This document shows, one piece after another, positions 1 through 9,800 of a DNA stretch of 64,000 nucleotides. The notes beneath the pieces were generated by a model, which was not told the origin of the DNA, made no database searches, and saw only the letters and a list, made by a program, of their open reading frames with translations. Source of the DNA: Hoyosella altamirensis (GTDB taxonomy: Bacteria > Actinomycetota > Actinomycetes > Mycobacteriales > Mycobacteriaceae). Position 1 is the first letter of the stretch, and every line of letters begins with the position of its first letter. The position numbers and the translations under genes are program-made. The stretch lies in assembly GCF_014191505.1 (NCBI RefSeq), contig NZ_JACHWS010000004.1:184654-248653 (forward strand), in the 5' to 3' direction.

Positions 1-187
1 TGGCGCCCATACCCGCGACGGGCTGCCCATCGAGGTAGAACATGACGTAGTCCTCGCTGCCCTCGCCGGACCGTTCCGAATTCCACCCAAAAAGGCCGGT
101 ATAGAAGGGCGTCACAAGGTCTGGCTCAGAACTCATGAGGTCGATCCAGCATGGCGTGCCGAGTTCGGAAGAATCTCGGTGCGGCAT
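1..187 (-). CDS. VOC-family (glyoxalase/bleomycin-resistance fold) protein, partial
   Basis: Reading the minus strand from an ATG at 187 gives about 62 residues beginning MPHRDSSELGTPCWIDLMSS and continuing through PFYTGLFGWN; the frame runs off the left edge. A GTPCWIDL opening followed by FY..LFGW is typical of actinobacterial VOC-superfamily proteins, which often carry two such modules. The fold usually binds a metal or small ligand; the substrate cannot be told here. A good ribosome binding site (GAAGGAG) lies a few bases upstream of the ATG. It is divergent from the UDP-glucose dehydrogenase gene, with about 180 bp between the starts. Only the first part of the first module is visible, so function beyond the family is unknown. 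Confidence 0.75.
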   Translation of the reverse strand, partial: MPHRDSSELGTPCWIDLMSSEPDLVTPFYTGLFGWNSERSGEGSEDYVMFYLDGQPVAGMGA

Positions 188-366
188 ATTCGCTCCTTCA
201 AGTGCAAAAGTGACGTGGCTCACGTCGAAGCCTACGCCTTGAATGTGTACCCGATCTAGGAGTGCCCAACAGTGCGGTGTTCCCGTGACCTGATTCACGA
301 CAACTGATTGGGTGAACTTCAGAATGACGATGCTTTGCGTTCACACAGCGCCCATATTGTCCAGTC

Positions 367-1695
367 ATGTCGATTCGGATGGCAGTTTTCGGAACTGGCT
401 ACCTCGGTGCAACGCATGCCGCGTGCATGGCGGAACTAGGCCACGAAGTGCTTGGGGTCGACGTTGACGCTGAGAAGATCGAACGTTTGCGTTCGGGTGA
501 CGTACCGTTTTACGAGCCGGGTCTTCCCGAGATCCTGCGGCGAAACATCGAGAGCGGCCGCCTCTCGTTCACGACCTCGTACGAGGAAGCCGCCGAGTTC
601 GCAGATGTTCACTTTCTCGGCGTTGGCACACCACAGCGACGCGGTGACTACGGCGCAGATTTGAAGTACGTCCATGCGGTGATCGACACTCTCGCGCCGC
701 TACTGCGAAGGCCAGCACTGATCGCCGGGAAGTCGACCGTGCCCGTTGGGACGGCATCAGACCTCGCTGAACGTTTACGGCAGCGTGCACCTGCCGGGGA
801 TGACGTTGAGCTGGCGTGGAATCCGGAATTTTTGCGTGAAGGATATGCGGTCAAGGACACGCTCGAGCCTGATCGGATCGTTGTCGGGGTCAAACCAGGT
901 GGACAGGCCGAAGCGCTGCTCCGAGACGTCTACGCGACAGCACTTCAGGCGGGTACGCCCTACCTCGTGATGGATTATGCGACTGCCGAACTAGTGAAGG
1001 TCAGCGCGAATGCCTTCCTGGCGACGAAAATTTCGTTCATCAATGCGATGGCCGAGGTCTGCGAGGCAGTCGGTGGGGATGTCACATTGCTCGCTGATGC
1101 GATTGGATACGACGACCGGATCGGCCGTAAGTTCCTCAACGCCGGTCTTGGCTTCGGCGGAGGGTGTCTCCCGAAAGACATACGCGCGTTCATGGCGCGC
1201 GCTGGCGAGTTAGGTGCCGATCAGGCGCTGACATTCTTGCGCGAGGTTGACAGCATCAACATGCGGCGGCGTACTCGAATGGTTGAACTCGCTACCGCGG
1301 CAAGTGGCGGCTCACTGTTGGGGAAGAATGTAGCGGTGCTCGGTGCGGCCTTCAAACCGCAATCTGATGATGTACGTGATTCACCGGCGCTGAACGTTTC
1401 CGGCCAGATGCAGCTCAAAGGAGCAAACGTCAGCGTCTATGACCCGAAGGCGATGGACAATGCTCGCAAGATCTTCCCGACGCTCGACTACGCCGAATCG
1501 GTCACCGACGCCTGCGAGAAAGCCGACATCGTTCTGGTGCTCACGGAATGGCAGGAGTTCCGCGACCTCGACCCGGCAGCTCTCGAGGGCATCGTAAGAA
1601 ACAAGGTCGTGGCTGACGGGCGCAACTGCCTCAATGCGCCAAAGTGGACCGAAGCGGGCTGGACCTACCGGGCACTAGGGTGTGCAGCCGCATAG
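367..1695 (+). CDS. udgA: UDP-glucose 6-dehydrogenase
   Basis: This 442-residue protein is a full-length UDP-glucose/GDP-mannose dehydrogenase, which oxidises UDP-glucose to UDP-glucuronate with two NAD+ for polysaccharide and envelope precursors. The N-terminal Rossmann motif is visible as FGTGYLGATHAACMAELGH. The central domain includes NPEFLREGYAV and the active-site region GFGGGCLPKDIRAF, with the catalytic Cys; the C-terminal UDP-binding domain includes VLGAAFKPQSDDVRDSPAL. Length matches M. tuberculosis Rv0322 (UdgA). No Shine-Dalgarno sequence precedes the ATG, but TATTGT ends about 6 nt upstream, so the message may be leaderless. It is followed by the first membrane Hsp70-like gene after 127 bp. 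Confidence 0.93.
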   Translation: MSIRMAVFGTGYLGATHAACMAELGHEVLGVDVDAEKIERLRSGDVPFYEPGLPEILRRNIESGRLSFTTSYEEAAEFADVHFLGVGTPQRRGDYGADLKYVHAVIDTLAPLLRRPALIAGKSTVPVGTASDLAERLRQRAPAGDDVELAWNPEFLREGYAVKDTLEPDRIVVGVKPGGQAEALLRDVYATALQAGTPYLVMDYATAELVKVSANAFLATKISFINAMAEVCEAVGGDVTLLADAIGYDDRIGRKFLNAGLGFGGGCLPKDIRAFMARAGELGADQALTFLREVDSINMRRRTRMVELATAASGGSLLGKNVAVLGAAFKPQSDDVRDSPALNVSGQMQLKGANVSVYDPKAMDNARKIFPTLDYAESVTDACEKADIVLVLTEWQEFRDLDPAALEGIVRNKVVADGRNCLNAPKWTEAGWTYRALGCAAA

Positions 1696-1822
1696 TTCCT
1701 GTGTCTAGTGTTGCGATTTGACTGCGAATGGGAACGTTTTCGCAACTGAAAGGAATTGTCCCCGCACACTGACTTCCATGTGACTCGTGCAAGTTGCTGG
1801 TGCGCAGGGGAAGGGACAGTAA

Positions 1823-3253
1823 GTGGGAACGGTTCTGGGGATCGCAGTGGATGCGCGGCATTTACGCTCCGCGCTGCGCTACCCGGACGGTTCATGCGAC
1901 GAGCAGACCGTCCCCGTCGGTAGCGAAGGCATAGGAAATGCGGTGGCGACCGCTGTGTCGCTGATGCAGGAATGGGCGGGGCCTATTCGGTCCGTGGTGG
2001 TCGCGAGCCCGAACCTCGAGCCGATCCAGTCGATCGAGGATGCGCTTGGGTCGAACGAGAATCGCGTGGTGCAGTTTGTCGATCTCGCGGCCGCACAGTG
2101 GGCTTACCTGCTGGAGATTGGTGTCTTCATCGCGCCTGGGGACGTCATTCTTTACAGTCTCGGAGACAACTCTGCGACCGTGAGCATTGTCGACCCGGAA
2201 TCTGGTGAGACGCTCGCGCGGGACTATCACCCATACATGGGTCAGCGAGCTATTGATCTCGCGATTCAGCAGGTGAGCGGATCCCGGCATCGCGTCGACG
2301 AGATCAGAAGGCTGCTCACAGACCGCGCGACTGCCAACGTGGGTGGCGTAACAGTGCATCGCACCGACGTGACCGCGCGCCTCGCGAGTGTCGCGGAGCA
2401 GTCCTTTCAGGCAGCCCTTCAGTTGGCCCAGGATGCGCAGCGTGACGTGAAATCGATCTACTTGATCGGTTCGTCGGCCGTCCTCCTGGCGCCGATTGCG
2501 CGGAATTACCGCAGCGTTCCCATAATCGTTCCAGAAGACCCTGGCGCCGTTGCTGCGATCGGAGCGGCCAGCCTGGTTACAGCGGCGCGCGCTGCAGAGC
2601 AGACGGGCACGGCTCCAGCGAGCGGTGTTGCGGTAGTGAAAGCGGCGCGGGTCAGCGGACATCGTCGGCCAACAGGGGTGTACCGCAGGTCACCTAACTC
2701 GCGAAAACTCATCGCGGGAGCGGCGGTTATCGCGCTTTTTGCAGGCATCGGGCTTGGGGTCCACCTTGCCGCAACTTCGGCGAACGACTTTGAACGCCTC
2801 ACGGCGCCGGTTTCGGACCCTGACCCGTCAGAGAGCGCAAAAACAGGTTCTGACGACTCCGCTGATTCGGCTCCAAACCACGCCGACCGGGAGGAACTGG
2901 CACCGCTGCCGGAAGCACCCCCGCCACCACCCGCACCTCTCCCTGCTCCGCCCGCCCCGCCGCAACCTCAGCCGGTCGAGGCGCCGCCATATGAGCCTGT
3001 GGCTCCGCCCGCTCCACCCCCACCACCTGCAGAACCGCCGCCAGCAGAACCGCCGCCAGCAGAACCGGTCGAGCAGCCGGAGAATGTGCCCGGACGCGAG
3101 GAAGCGGCACAGCCCGTTGCGCCGGAGGTCGAAGGCTCCCAAGGCGACGGTCCAGATGGCGACGCGAGCGAGACCGAAGACGAGACGAATGTCGATGACG
3201 AGCCGGACAGCGCTGACGAAGACGTCGTGACCGAGGTGCCGTTGGGATTCTGA
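1823..3253 (+). CDS. Membrane-anchored Hsp70-like (actin-fold ATPase) protein with proline-rich tail
   Basis: This 476-residue protein starts at a GTG preceded by GGGGAAGGGACAG. Residues 1-260 resemble a degenerate Hsp70/actin-fold nucleotide-binding domain: a phosphate-1-like GIAVDARHLRSALR at the N-terminus, a phosphate-2-like LYSLGDNSATVSIVD near 115, and an adenosine-like YLIGSSAVLLAP near 214. The DnaK substrate-binding domain is missing. A basic stretch precedes one membrane segment (about 295-315, AGAAVIALFAGIGLG). The remainder is an acidic, Pro-rich tail with PPPAEP repeats, ending TEVPLGF. The expected topology is ATPase in the cytoplasm and tail outside. It is the first of three such proteins in the window and lies tandem with the second (3454-4875). 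Function unknown; a sensor or envelope-assembly role is inference. Confidence 0.75.
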   Translation: MGTVLGIAVDARHLRSALRYPDGSCDEQTVPVGSEGIGNAVATAVSLMQEWAGPIRSVVVASPNLEPIQSIEDALGSNENRVVQFVDLAAAQWAYLLEIGVFIAPGDVILYSLGDNSATVSIVDPESGETLARDYHPYMGQRAIDLAIQQVSGSRHRVDEIRRLLTDRATANVGGVTVHRTDVTARLASVAEQSFQAALQLAQDAQRDVKSIYLIGSSAVLLAPIARNYRSVPIIVPEDPGAVAAIGAASLVTAARAAEQTGTAPASGVAVVKAARVSGHRRPTGVYRRSPNSRKLIAGAAVIALFAGIGLGVHLAATSANDFERLTAPVSDPDPSESAKTGSDDSADSAPNHADREELAPLPEAPPPPPAPLPAPPAPPQPQPVEAPPYEPVAPPAPPPPPAEPPPAEPPPAEPVEQPENVPGREEAAQPVAPEVEGSQGDGPDGDASETEDETNVDDEPDSADEDVVTEVPLGF

Positions 3254-3397
3254 TCGCGACAGCTCGCGTACTATCCTCAACGTGCGGGAGCCCGTTCTGA
3301 GGGCCCGTGAAGGAGCGTCCGCCCTGTCAGCGTCGCGGGACGGCCGGGTCTGTGTCAGGCCTGTACCAATTTGGCGTGTCCCCGCGATAAGACATTA

Positions 3398-3425
3398 GCG
3401 CTGCGGTGAAATCTGTCCGCAGTGC
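3398..3425 (+). other. Hairpin in the gap between two Hsp70-like genes
   Basis: GCGCTGCGG (3398-3406) can pair with CCGCAGTGC (3417-3425) with one G-U pair around a 10-nt loop, 28 bp before the next gene. There is no T-run, so a leader structure or weak terminator are both possible. I see no other feature in the 200-bp gap 3254-3453. Confidence 0.35.
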
Positions 3426-3453
3426 TGCTGATGGCGTTCTTTAGAGCGGGGGC

Positions 3454-4875
3454 ATGGTGGCGGCGACACTCGGTATCGCGCTGGGCGAGGCCACCGTTCG
3501 CTGGGCTCTGCGCACAGCAGATGGCGGAGTGGAGTACGGGGCCTTACCCGCCGCGGGCCTCTCGAATGAGCGGGTGCGTCAATTCATTGCGGGCATCGAG
3601 AGCCAGCACCGATTGACCCTGGCGGGCGACGGTCGATTGCGGATCGCTGAACCCGCGCCGCACGGTCTCATCAGGGAACTGGAGTCGGCCGGTTACCGGC
3701 CAATGGTTCTCGCGGGCGGGTCTGCGGCATGGGCCGGTCTAGCTGCTTCGGTTGATCTCCCACAGCAGGGATACATCCTGGTTTGTGACGTAGGTGCTGT
3801 TGCCACGTCGTACTCCTTCGTCGATGCCGCTAGTGGAGATGTTGCAAATTGCATCGTGGATCGTGCGGCAGGCGGAGACGCATTCGATGAGGCGATCGCC
3901 ACCCATATTCGCGATGAAGTCCTCGGGACGAAGCCGAATATGCACAGCCAGCTTGTGGAGATAGCGAGGGAACTCAAGGAGTCGCTGTCACGCGGCAGTC
4001 CCGCTTCGGCAATCATTGCGGAGCAGACCGTCTCACTCACCGCTGAGCGGCTCGCGGAAATTCTGACACCAATCGTCGCAACCTCGTTTGCTGGCGCCAG
4101 ACGCGCAGTCGCTGAGTCGGACGTCGCAGTTGCAGCTGTTGCAGTCGTTGGTGCGGGCGCTCAACTTCCTTTCGTGACAGGTCTGGCTGGCGAATGGTTC
4201 CGCGTCCCTGTGTTCCGGCCAACCGACCCCGCATACGCGGTAGTTCTGGGGCTTCTGTCTGAGTCACCCTTCGGTGGTTCTGCAGACGGAGCAAAGCTCC
4301 GACGATTTCCAGCGTGGACGGTAGCGGTGGCGGTAGGGGTTTCCCTCACCGCTGCCGTAGGGCTAGGGCTAGTACTCGCTTCTGAGGTCAACTCCCAGTG
4401 GGACAGCATTATCCGTGACCGTCAAGGTGCGGTTACCGTGCCGCAACGAGATCCGTACCCATCGCAAACAGACGTGAACCGGACACCGCGCACGGAATGG
4501 ATGGCACCGATTCCTACCCTTGCCCCCACCAGGATCTCGACTGCTACCAGCACTACGCAGCCACCAGAGTTGTCGACGACGGAGCCATCAGACACGAGCG
4601 CGGAGCCCACCTCTGCACAATCCACGCCCCCTGATTCCACCGCGCCGACGGCTGTCGCGCCGGACCCGACGCGCACCAGAGAACCCACAACTGTGGTGCC
4701 AACGACCAGCCCCCCGGTCGCGATTGCGCCCCCGGCGACGGCGCCCAACGTGCCGGATCCGACGTCAATCGAACCGCCGTCGCAACCTGACCCTGACCCT
4801 GACCCAGATCCGCCGAGTGGCGCTGCCGCCGACGAGCCAAACCCCGACGAGGCAAACCCCGACGAGGACTATTGA
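3454..4875 (+). CDS. Membrane-anchored Hsp70-like (actin-fold ATPase) protein with Ser/Thr/Pro-rich tail
   Basis: This 473-residue protein has the same plan as the gene before it. An actin-fold ATPase region (about 1-270) shows a phosphate-1-like LGIALGEATVRWALR, a phosphate-2-like LVCDVGAVATSYSFVD near 112, and an adenosine-like VVGAGAQLPFVTGL near 230. One membrane segment follows (about 285-305, TVAVAVGVSLTAAVGLGLVLA). Then comes a Ser/Thr/Pro tail with TTQPPE, DPTRTREPTT and a DPDPDPDP run, ending NPDEDY. No Hsp70 substrate-binding domain is present. The tail differs in composition from its neighbour's, being Thr-rich rather than Ala/Pro-rich. The ATG at 3454 has a purine-rich upstream (AGAGCGGGGGC); GTG 3457 is an alternative start. 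The 3' end overlaps the convergent aspC gene by 7 bp. Function unknown. Confidence 0.73.
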   Translation: MVAATLGIALGEATVRWALRTADGGVEYGALPAAGLSNERVRQFIAGIESQHRLTLAGDGRLRIAEPAPHGLIRELESAGYRPMVLAGGSAAWAGLAASVDLPQQGYILVCDVGAVATSYSFVDAASGDVANCIVDRAAGGDAFDEAIATHIRDEVLGTKPNMHSQLVEIARELKESLSRGSPASAIIAEQTVSLTAERLAEILTPIVATSFAGARRAVAESDVAVAAVAVVGAGAQLPFVTGLAGEWFRVPVFRPTDPAYAVVLGLLSESPFGGSADGAKLRRFPAWTVAVAVGVSLTAAVGLGLVLASEVNSQWDSIIRDRQGAVTVPQRDPYPSQTDVNRTPRTEWMAPIPTLAPTRISTATSTTQPPELSTTEPSDTSAEPTSAQSTPPDSTAPTAVAPDPTRTREPTTVVPTTSPPVAIAPPATAPNVPDPTSIEPPSQPDPDPDPDPPSGAAADEPNPDEANPDEDY

Positions 4876-6125
4876 GAGTAGTTGGCGAGGAAGTTCCCGA
4901 TCCGCTCGATAGCTGTCGTCAGGTCCCTTGAATAGGGGAGGGTGACGATCCGGAAGTGGTCAGGTTCCGGCCAGTTGAAACCGGTTCCCTGCACGACAAG
5001 GATTTTTTCGTGCAGCAGGAGGTCTTGCACGAATTGCTCGTCGTTGTGAATCTCGTAGACCTCCGGGTCAATCCGCGGAAAACAGTAGAGAGCACCCTTG
5101 GGTTTCACGCAGCTGACCCCCGGGATCGAGTTCAATCGCTCCCACGCAATGTCGCGCTGTTCGAGGAGGCGGCCACCCGGAAGGACGAGTTCGTCGATAC
5201 TCTGATGGCCACCGAGTGCTACCTGAATTGCATGCTGTGCAGGAACATTCGGGCAGAGCCGCATAGACGCAAGCAGGTTGATGCCTTCGAGGAAGCTTTG
5301 CGCATGGTCCTTCGGTCCGGTGATCACAAGCCAACCAGACCGGTAGCCCGCGACCCGGTACGCCTTGGACAGACCGTTGAAGGTAAGTGTGAGCAGGTCA
5401 GGTGCGAGCGTGGCCAGTGAGACATGTTTCGCGTCGTCATAGAGGATCTTGTCGTAAATCTCGTCGGCGAGGAGCAGGAGCCGGTGCTTACGCGCGAGGT
5501 CGACGATCTGGTTGAGGACGTGGTCAGAATAGACCGCCCCAGTGGGATTGTTCGGATTGATGACCACGATCGCCTTGGTCTTCTTGGTGATCTTGGCTTC
5601 AATATCGGCGACGTCAGGGTTCCAGTCGTCTTCCTCTGAGCACAGGTAGTGGACAGGTGTTCCTCCAGCGAGGCTGGTTGCCGCTGTCCACAACGGATAG
5701 TCAGGAGCTGGGATAAGCACTTCGTCGCCGTTGTCGAGCAGCGACTGCATAACCATGACGATCAGCTCGGATACGCCGTTGCCCAGGAAGACATCGTCCA
5801 CGTCGAACTCGGGGAAGCCAGGTATCAGCTCGTACCTTGTGACGATCGCTCGTCGCGCGGAAAGGACCCCCTTGGAGTCGGAATATCCCTGCGCATACGG
5901 CAGCGCGGCGATCATGTCGCGCATGATGACGTCAGGTGCCTCGAAACCGAACGGTGCAGGGTTGCCGATGTTGAGCTTGAGAATCCGGTGCCCCTCCGCC
6001 TCGAGGCGCGCCGCGTGCTCATGTACGGGACCGCGGATCTCGTAGAGCACATCCTGGAGCTTGCTGGACTGCTGCAAGACTCGTGGATGGTAGTGGTGCA
6101 GGTGCAGTGGATCGTTTCGGCTCAC
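4869..6125 (-). CDS. aspC: Aspartate/alanine-type PLP aminotransferase (AspC family)
   Basis: A fold-type I pyridoxal-phosphate aminotransferase close to M. tuberculosis Rv0337c. It opens with KLQDVLYEIRGPVHEHAARL and GHRILKLNIGNPAPFGFEAP. It contains NPNNPTGAVYSD, the conserved LLLADEIYDKI, and the Schiff-base lysine region LTFNGLSKAYRVAGYRSGW. The frame is open upstream to an ATG at 6185, but the extra residues look non-homologous. I prefer the GTG at 6125 (418 residues), which gives an N-terminus like the Mtb protein. Such enzymes transfer amino groups between alanine or aspartate and 2-oxo acids. The C-terminus FLANYSQ overlaps the convergent Hsp70-like gene by 7 bp. The start is uncertain, because neither candidate has a strong ribosome binding site. 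Confidence 0.9.
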   Translation of the reverse strand: MSRNDPLHLHHYHPRVLQQSSKLQDVLYEIRGPVHEHAARLEAEGHRILKLNIGNPAPFGFEAPDVIMRDMIAALPYAQGYSDSKGVLSARRAIVTRYELIPGFPEFDVDDVFLGNGVSELIVMVMQSLLDNGDEVLIPAPDYPLWTAATSLAGGTPVHYLCSEEDDWNPDVADIEAKITKKTKAIVVINPNNPTGAVYSDHVLNQIVDLARKHRLLLLADEIYDKILYDDAKHVSLATLAPDLLTLTFNGLSKAYRVAGYRSGWLVITGPKDHAQSFLEGINLLASMRLCPNVPAQHAIQVALGGHQSIDELVLPGGRLLEQRDIAWERLNSIPGVSCVKPKGALYCFPRIDPEVYEIHNDEQFVQDLLLHEKILVVQGTGFNWPEPDHFRIVTLPYSRDLTTAIERIGNFLANYSQ

Positions 6126-6479
6126 GTGCCTATCGTGCCACCGTTGTCGAACGAATTTGTGCGGTGGGGCGGGATTGTGACGCACCCAGCGGGTAGTTTT
6201 CCCGCTTATTCAATCGTTCACCACATTTCCGGGGCGTTCGCACGGGCCGCGGCTGTGGTGTGGGGTCGGTTGGTGATGCGAAACCGTCAACAGTCCGCAG
6301 CGGGGTGTTGCAACGGCCATGACCGTGTCTGTGGACAACTCCTGAACAGGCCGCTACCAGCGAGTTCCTGTGGATACCTCACGCCGAGCGCCGGATTTGA
6401 GGCTATTACTTGGATGCGTGACTTACGAACAGATCACCAAGAACAGGCGGCTCCTCGTCAGCCGAATTAACCCTCACGA
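6126..6479. other. Gene-free stretch with two DnaA-box-like sequences
   Basis: No convincing gene lies between the aspC start and the decayed gene at 6480. AGCGGG and CCCGCT flank a 7-nt spacer near 6190-6208, as a small hairpin. TGTGGACAA at 6330-6338 is the exact complement of the actinobacterial DnaA box TTGTCCACA, and TGTGGATAC at 6369-6377 is a near match. They lie in the same orientation, 39 bp apart. Their role is unknown. Confidence 0.4.
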
Positions 6480-6752
6480 CGCAAGCGCAATTGCCGGACA
6501 CGCGAACTCGTTCGGCTGCGGCCGGATTGCCCGAATTGCTACGTGCCCCGCCGAGACGCACCCTCCGTCGCGAGAACCATTGTCGATATTGCCCGCGCGG
6601 TGCCGTTTGAGCAGGCACTCGTTGTCGGTGATGCAGCGATGCACGGCGGCCTTGTGACTCTGGACGCGCTACAGGAAACTCTTTCCGATCTTGGTGGTGC
6701 GCACGGGATATGTCTGTGGTGCGGAGCGCGAAGGCGGTGTGAATGCTGGTGA
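6480..6752 (+). pseudogene. Decayed fragment of an AbiEi/DUF559-like protein
   Basis: One forward frame encodes RELVRLRPD...APSVARTIVDIARAV followed by PFEQALVVGDAAMHGGLVTL and a short tail. This matches the conserved mid-region of actinobacterial proteins related to AbiEi antitoxins and DUF559 proteins, usually about 280-320 residues, in which ARTVVD.AR..PFE.AVV..DAAL..G is diagnostic. Here only about 75-90 residues remain. There is a stop upstream in the frame, no recognisable N-terminal wing, no nuclease-like C-terminus, and no partner gene. It is therefore read as a remnant rather than a functional gene. A 69-residue ORF from ATG 6543 could still be translated. It ends just before the bidirectional terminator at 6764. 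Confidence 0.6.
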
Positions 6753-6763
6753 CGGGAATGCAA

Positions 6764-6800
6764 TGTGGGCCCTGGATCTGACGAAGATCCGGGGCCCACA
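6764..6800. terminator. Strong bidirectional hairpin terminator
   Basis: TGTGGGCCCTGGATCT (6764-6779) pairs with AGATCCGGGGCCCACA (6785-6800) with one mismatch across a 5-nt loop. TTTT follows on the plus side. It sits just after the stop of the EtfD-type gene on the minus strand and after the remnant on the plus strand. Confidence 0.8.
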
Positions 6801-6815
6801 TTTTGGGTCACCTAT

Positions 6816-9800
6816 TTACTTGCTACCGGGCTTCTTGGCGCCCGGCCGCATCGCGAGGCCTTTCGGCTTCGCTGCAGGCGGGGTGGAAGGCGCCGGTTCC
6901 GAAGCCTTTTCTTCGGTGGCCGACTCTTCCTCAGGCGCAGGCTCAGCAGGCGCAGGCTCATCCGCTGCAGGTTCAGCAGAGGTGGCTGGGGTGGCCTTAG
7001 CCGGTGCAGCCTTCCCTGGCGCCTTCTTGGCCTTCATCTGGAGCCCACCGCTGCGGATCGGCTTCGGTGGCGCTGAAGCACCACTATCAGCGGTGTCCTC
7101 AGCGGGAGCTTCTGAGGAGGTTGCCTCGGGCTCAGGCGCGGCGCTTGCGGGTTCGGCCGGTGACTCTTCGGCTGGTGCCGCCTTAGCCGGAGCCTTTGCG
7201 CCGGGTTTCTTGACTGCCTTCATCTGCAGTCCGCCCTTAGCCGGAGCCTTTGCGGGCGCCGCTTGGCTGGCTTCCTCCGCCGATTCGGCCGGTGCCGCGT
7301 CAGCGGGCGCTGCCTGGGCCGGAGTTGCCTTTGCAGGCGCCGCCTTGCCGGGTGCCTTCTTGGCCTTCATCTGCAATCCACCCTTGGCGGGCGCCTTCGC
7401 AGGTGTTTCCGCCTCGGACGCCTCCGGTGCGGCAGCCTTCGCGGGCGCGGCCTTTCCAGGTGCTTTCTTGGCGCCCTTCATCTGAAGTCCGCCCTTGGCG
7501 GGCGCCTTCTTTGCGGCGGGTGCAGCCTTGGCGGGCGCTTCGGAAGCCGGTGCAGCGGGGGCTTCGGCTGGCGCCGTCGAAGCTTTGGTCGTCGGCGCCG
7601 CTGTCGCTGCTGCCACTGCCACCTTGGCGGGGGACCGCTTGGACCCCACAGTGACAGTGTCGGGAAGCCCGCGCTTGACGGAGTCGAGGAGCATCATCGC
7701 CACGTCGACAACCTCGACGCCTTCACCCTGGCCAGATTCCTGGCGTGCAGTGACGCCATCCGACAGCATGACGCGGCAGAACGGGCAGCCTGTTGCGATC
7801 TTCTTTGCCTCAGTCGCAAGGGCTTCGTCGGTGCGCTCAACGTTCACGCGCTTACCGAGGTGTTCTTCCATCCACATACGCGCACCGCCGGCGCCGCAGC
7901 ACAATGAGCGTTCACCGTGACGTGGCATTTCGTTGAGCGTTGCGCCGGACGCCGCGACGAGTTCACGGGGCGCCTCGTAGATCTTGTTGTGGCGGCCCAA
8001 GTAGCACGGGTCGTGGTAGGTGGTGTTGTCGGCGGGTTCCGCGACGGGGATGAGGCGCTTGTCGCGTACCAGCCTGTTGAGTAGCTGCGTGTGGTGGACG
8101 ACCTCGTAGTCGCCGCCGAGCTGCGGGTACTCGTTGCCGATGGCGTTGTAGCAGTGAGGGCATGTCACAACGATCTTGCGCTGTTTTTCGGTGCGGCCTT
8201 CGAACACGTCGTTGAAGGTCTCGATGTTCTGCTGTGCCAGTGTCTGGAACAACAGTTCGTTACCGGCGCGCCGAGCTGAATCGCCCGTGCATGTCTCGCC
8301 CGTGCCGAGCACCATGAAGTTGACGCCGGCAATGTGAAGGAGCTCAGCCACTGCGCGGGTCGTCCGCTTCGCGCGGTCTTCGTATGCACCTGCGCAGCCG
8401 ACCCAGAAGAGATACTCGGTGTCGCCGAAGTCGCCTTCGTAGACGGGCACCTCAAAACTTAGGTCTTCCGCCCACTTCAGCCGGTCACCGGCATTCTGGC
8501 CCCACGGGTTGCCCTTGACCTCGAGGTTCTTGAACAGGCCTGCGAGTTCGGACGGGAATGACGACTCGATGAGCACCTGGTAGCGGCGCATATCGATGAT
8601 GTGGTCGACGTGCTCGATGTCAACAGGGCACTGTTCGACGCACGCGCCGCACGTGGTGCAACTCCACAGCACCTCGGGGTCGATGATCCCGTCGGTGGCA
8701 GGGTCACCTGTTGATTCGCCAACGAGCGGACGCCCCGCCTCGATGCGAGCGGCCTCGGGAATCTTTGCAAGCTTCGCTTCGTCTGGGTTGCCGTCGCTGT
8801 CGACGAGACCGATCTCCTCGCCGGCCATGTCCTTCCGGCCGCCTGCCAGCAAGTAGGGCGCCTTGGCGTACGTGTGGTCACGCAGCGCCAGGATCAGCAA
8901 CTTGGGCGAGAGGGGCTTGCCCGTGTTCCAGGCCGGGCACTGGGACTGGCAGCGGCCACACTCGGTGCAGGTCGTGAAGTCGAGAAGCGCCTTCCATGAG
9001 AAGTCTTCCGCTTTGCCCGCGCCGAACGAGTCTGTTTCAGGGTCTGCCTCTTCGAGTTCGAGGACTTGACCGTTGGACATCATCGGCTTTGCGGCGCCGA
9101 GGGCGACGCCACCATCGTCTTCACGCTTGAAGTAGATGTTGAAGAACGCGGAGAAGCGGTGCCATGCGACGCCCATGGTGATGTAGCGACCGACGATAAG
9201 GAGCCAGATAAGGCCAGAGAACAGTTTGATGACCGCGAAAATCGAGACCAGGAGCGGCTCTGCAGGCAGCAGTTCAGCGACCCAGCGTGTGAAGAAGTAT
9301 TCGACGTTGCTGCCGCCGTACACCGCGTATTTGGACGCGCGGACGAAGATGACGCCGAGACCCTCGACCAGGACGACCGCTTCGACGAAGTAGGCCTGCC
9401 AGAAGCTCGAGCCGGCGAACCGCGACATGCGATCGGGTCGACGCGGGTGGTTGCGCTGGCGAATGATGATCAGCGCGATGATGCCGACCACGATGCCGAT
9501 GCCCAAGACCTCCATGAGGAAGCTCCACGGACCCCAGTCGCCGATGAACGGCCAATGGAAGTGCGGGTTGAACGCTTCGCCGTATGCCTCGAGCCATGCC
9601 GCGGAGCCGAGCAGGAAGCCCACCATCACAAGCCAGTGCGCCCAGCCAACTGTGCGGAACTTGTTCATTCGGGTGTGCGCCGCGAACTCGACCATGAGTT
9701 GCTTGAAGCGCGGCAGGATCGGGAACAGGCGTGTTCCGTCAGGCTGCCCCAGCCGGATTGTCTGGACCATGCGCCACGCGCCGGAGAAGAAGATGATCCA

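Noticed and set aside
1892-2662. Minus-strand frame of 256 residues opposite the first Hsp70-like gene
   Set aside because: Shadow of a gene with good start context and family motifs.
5649-6470. Plus-strand frame of 273 residues opposite aspC and its upstream region
   Set aside because: The aspC family match on the other strand is strong and the translation here has no recognisable motif.
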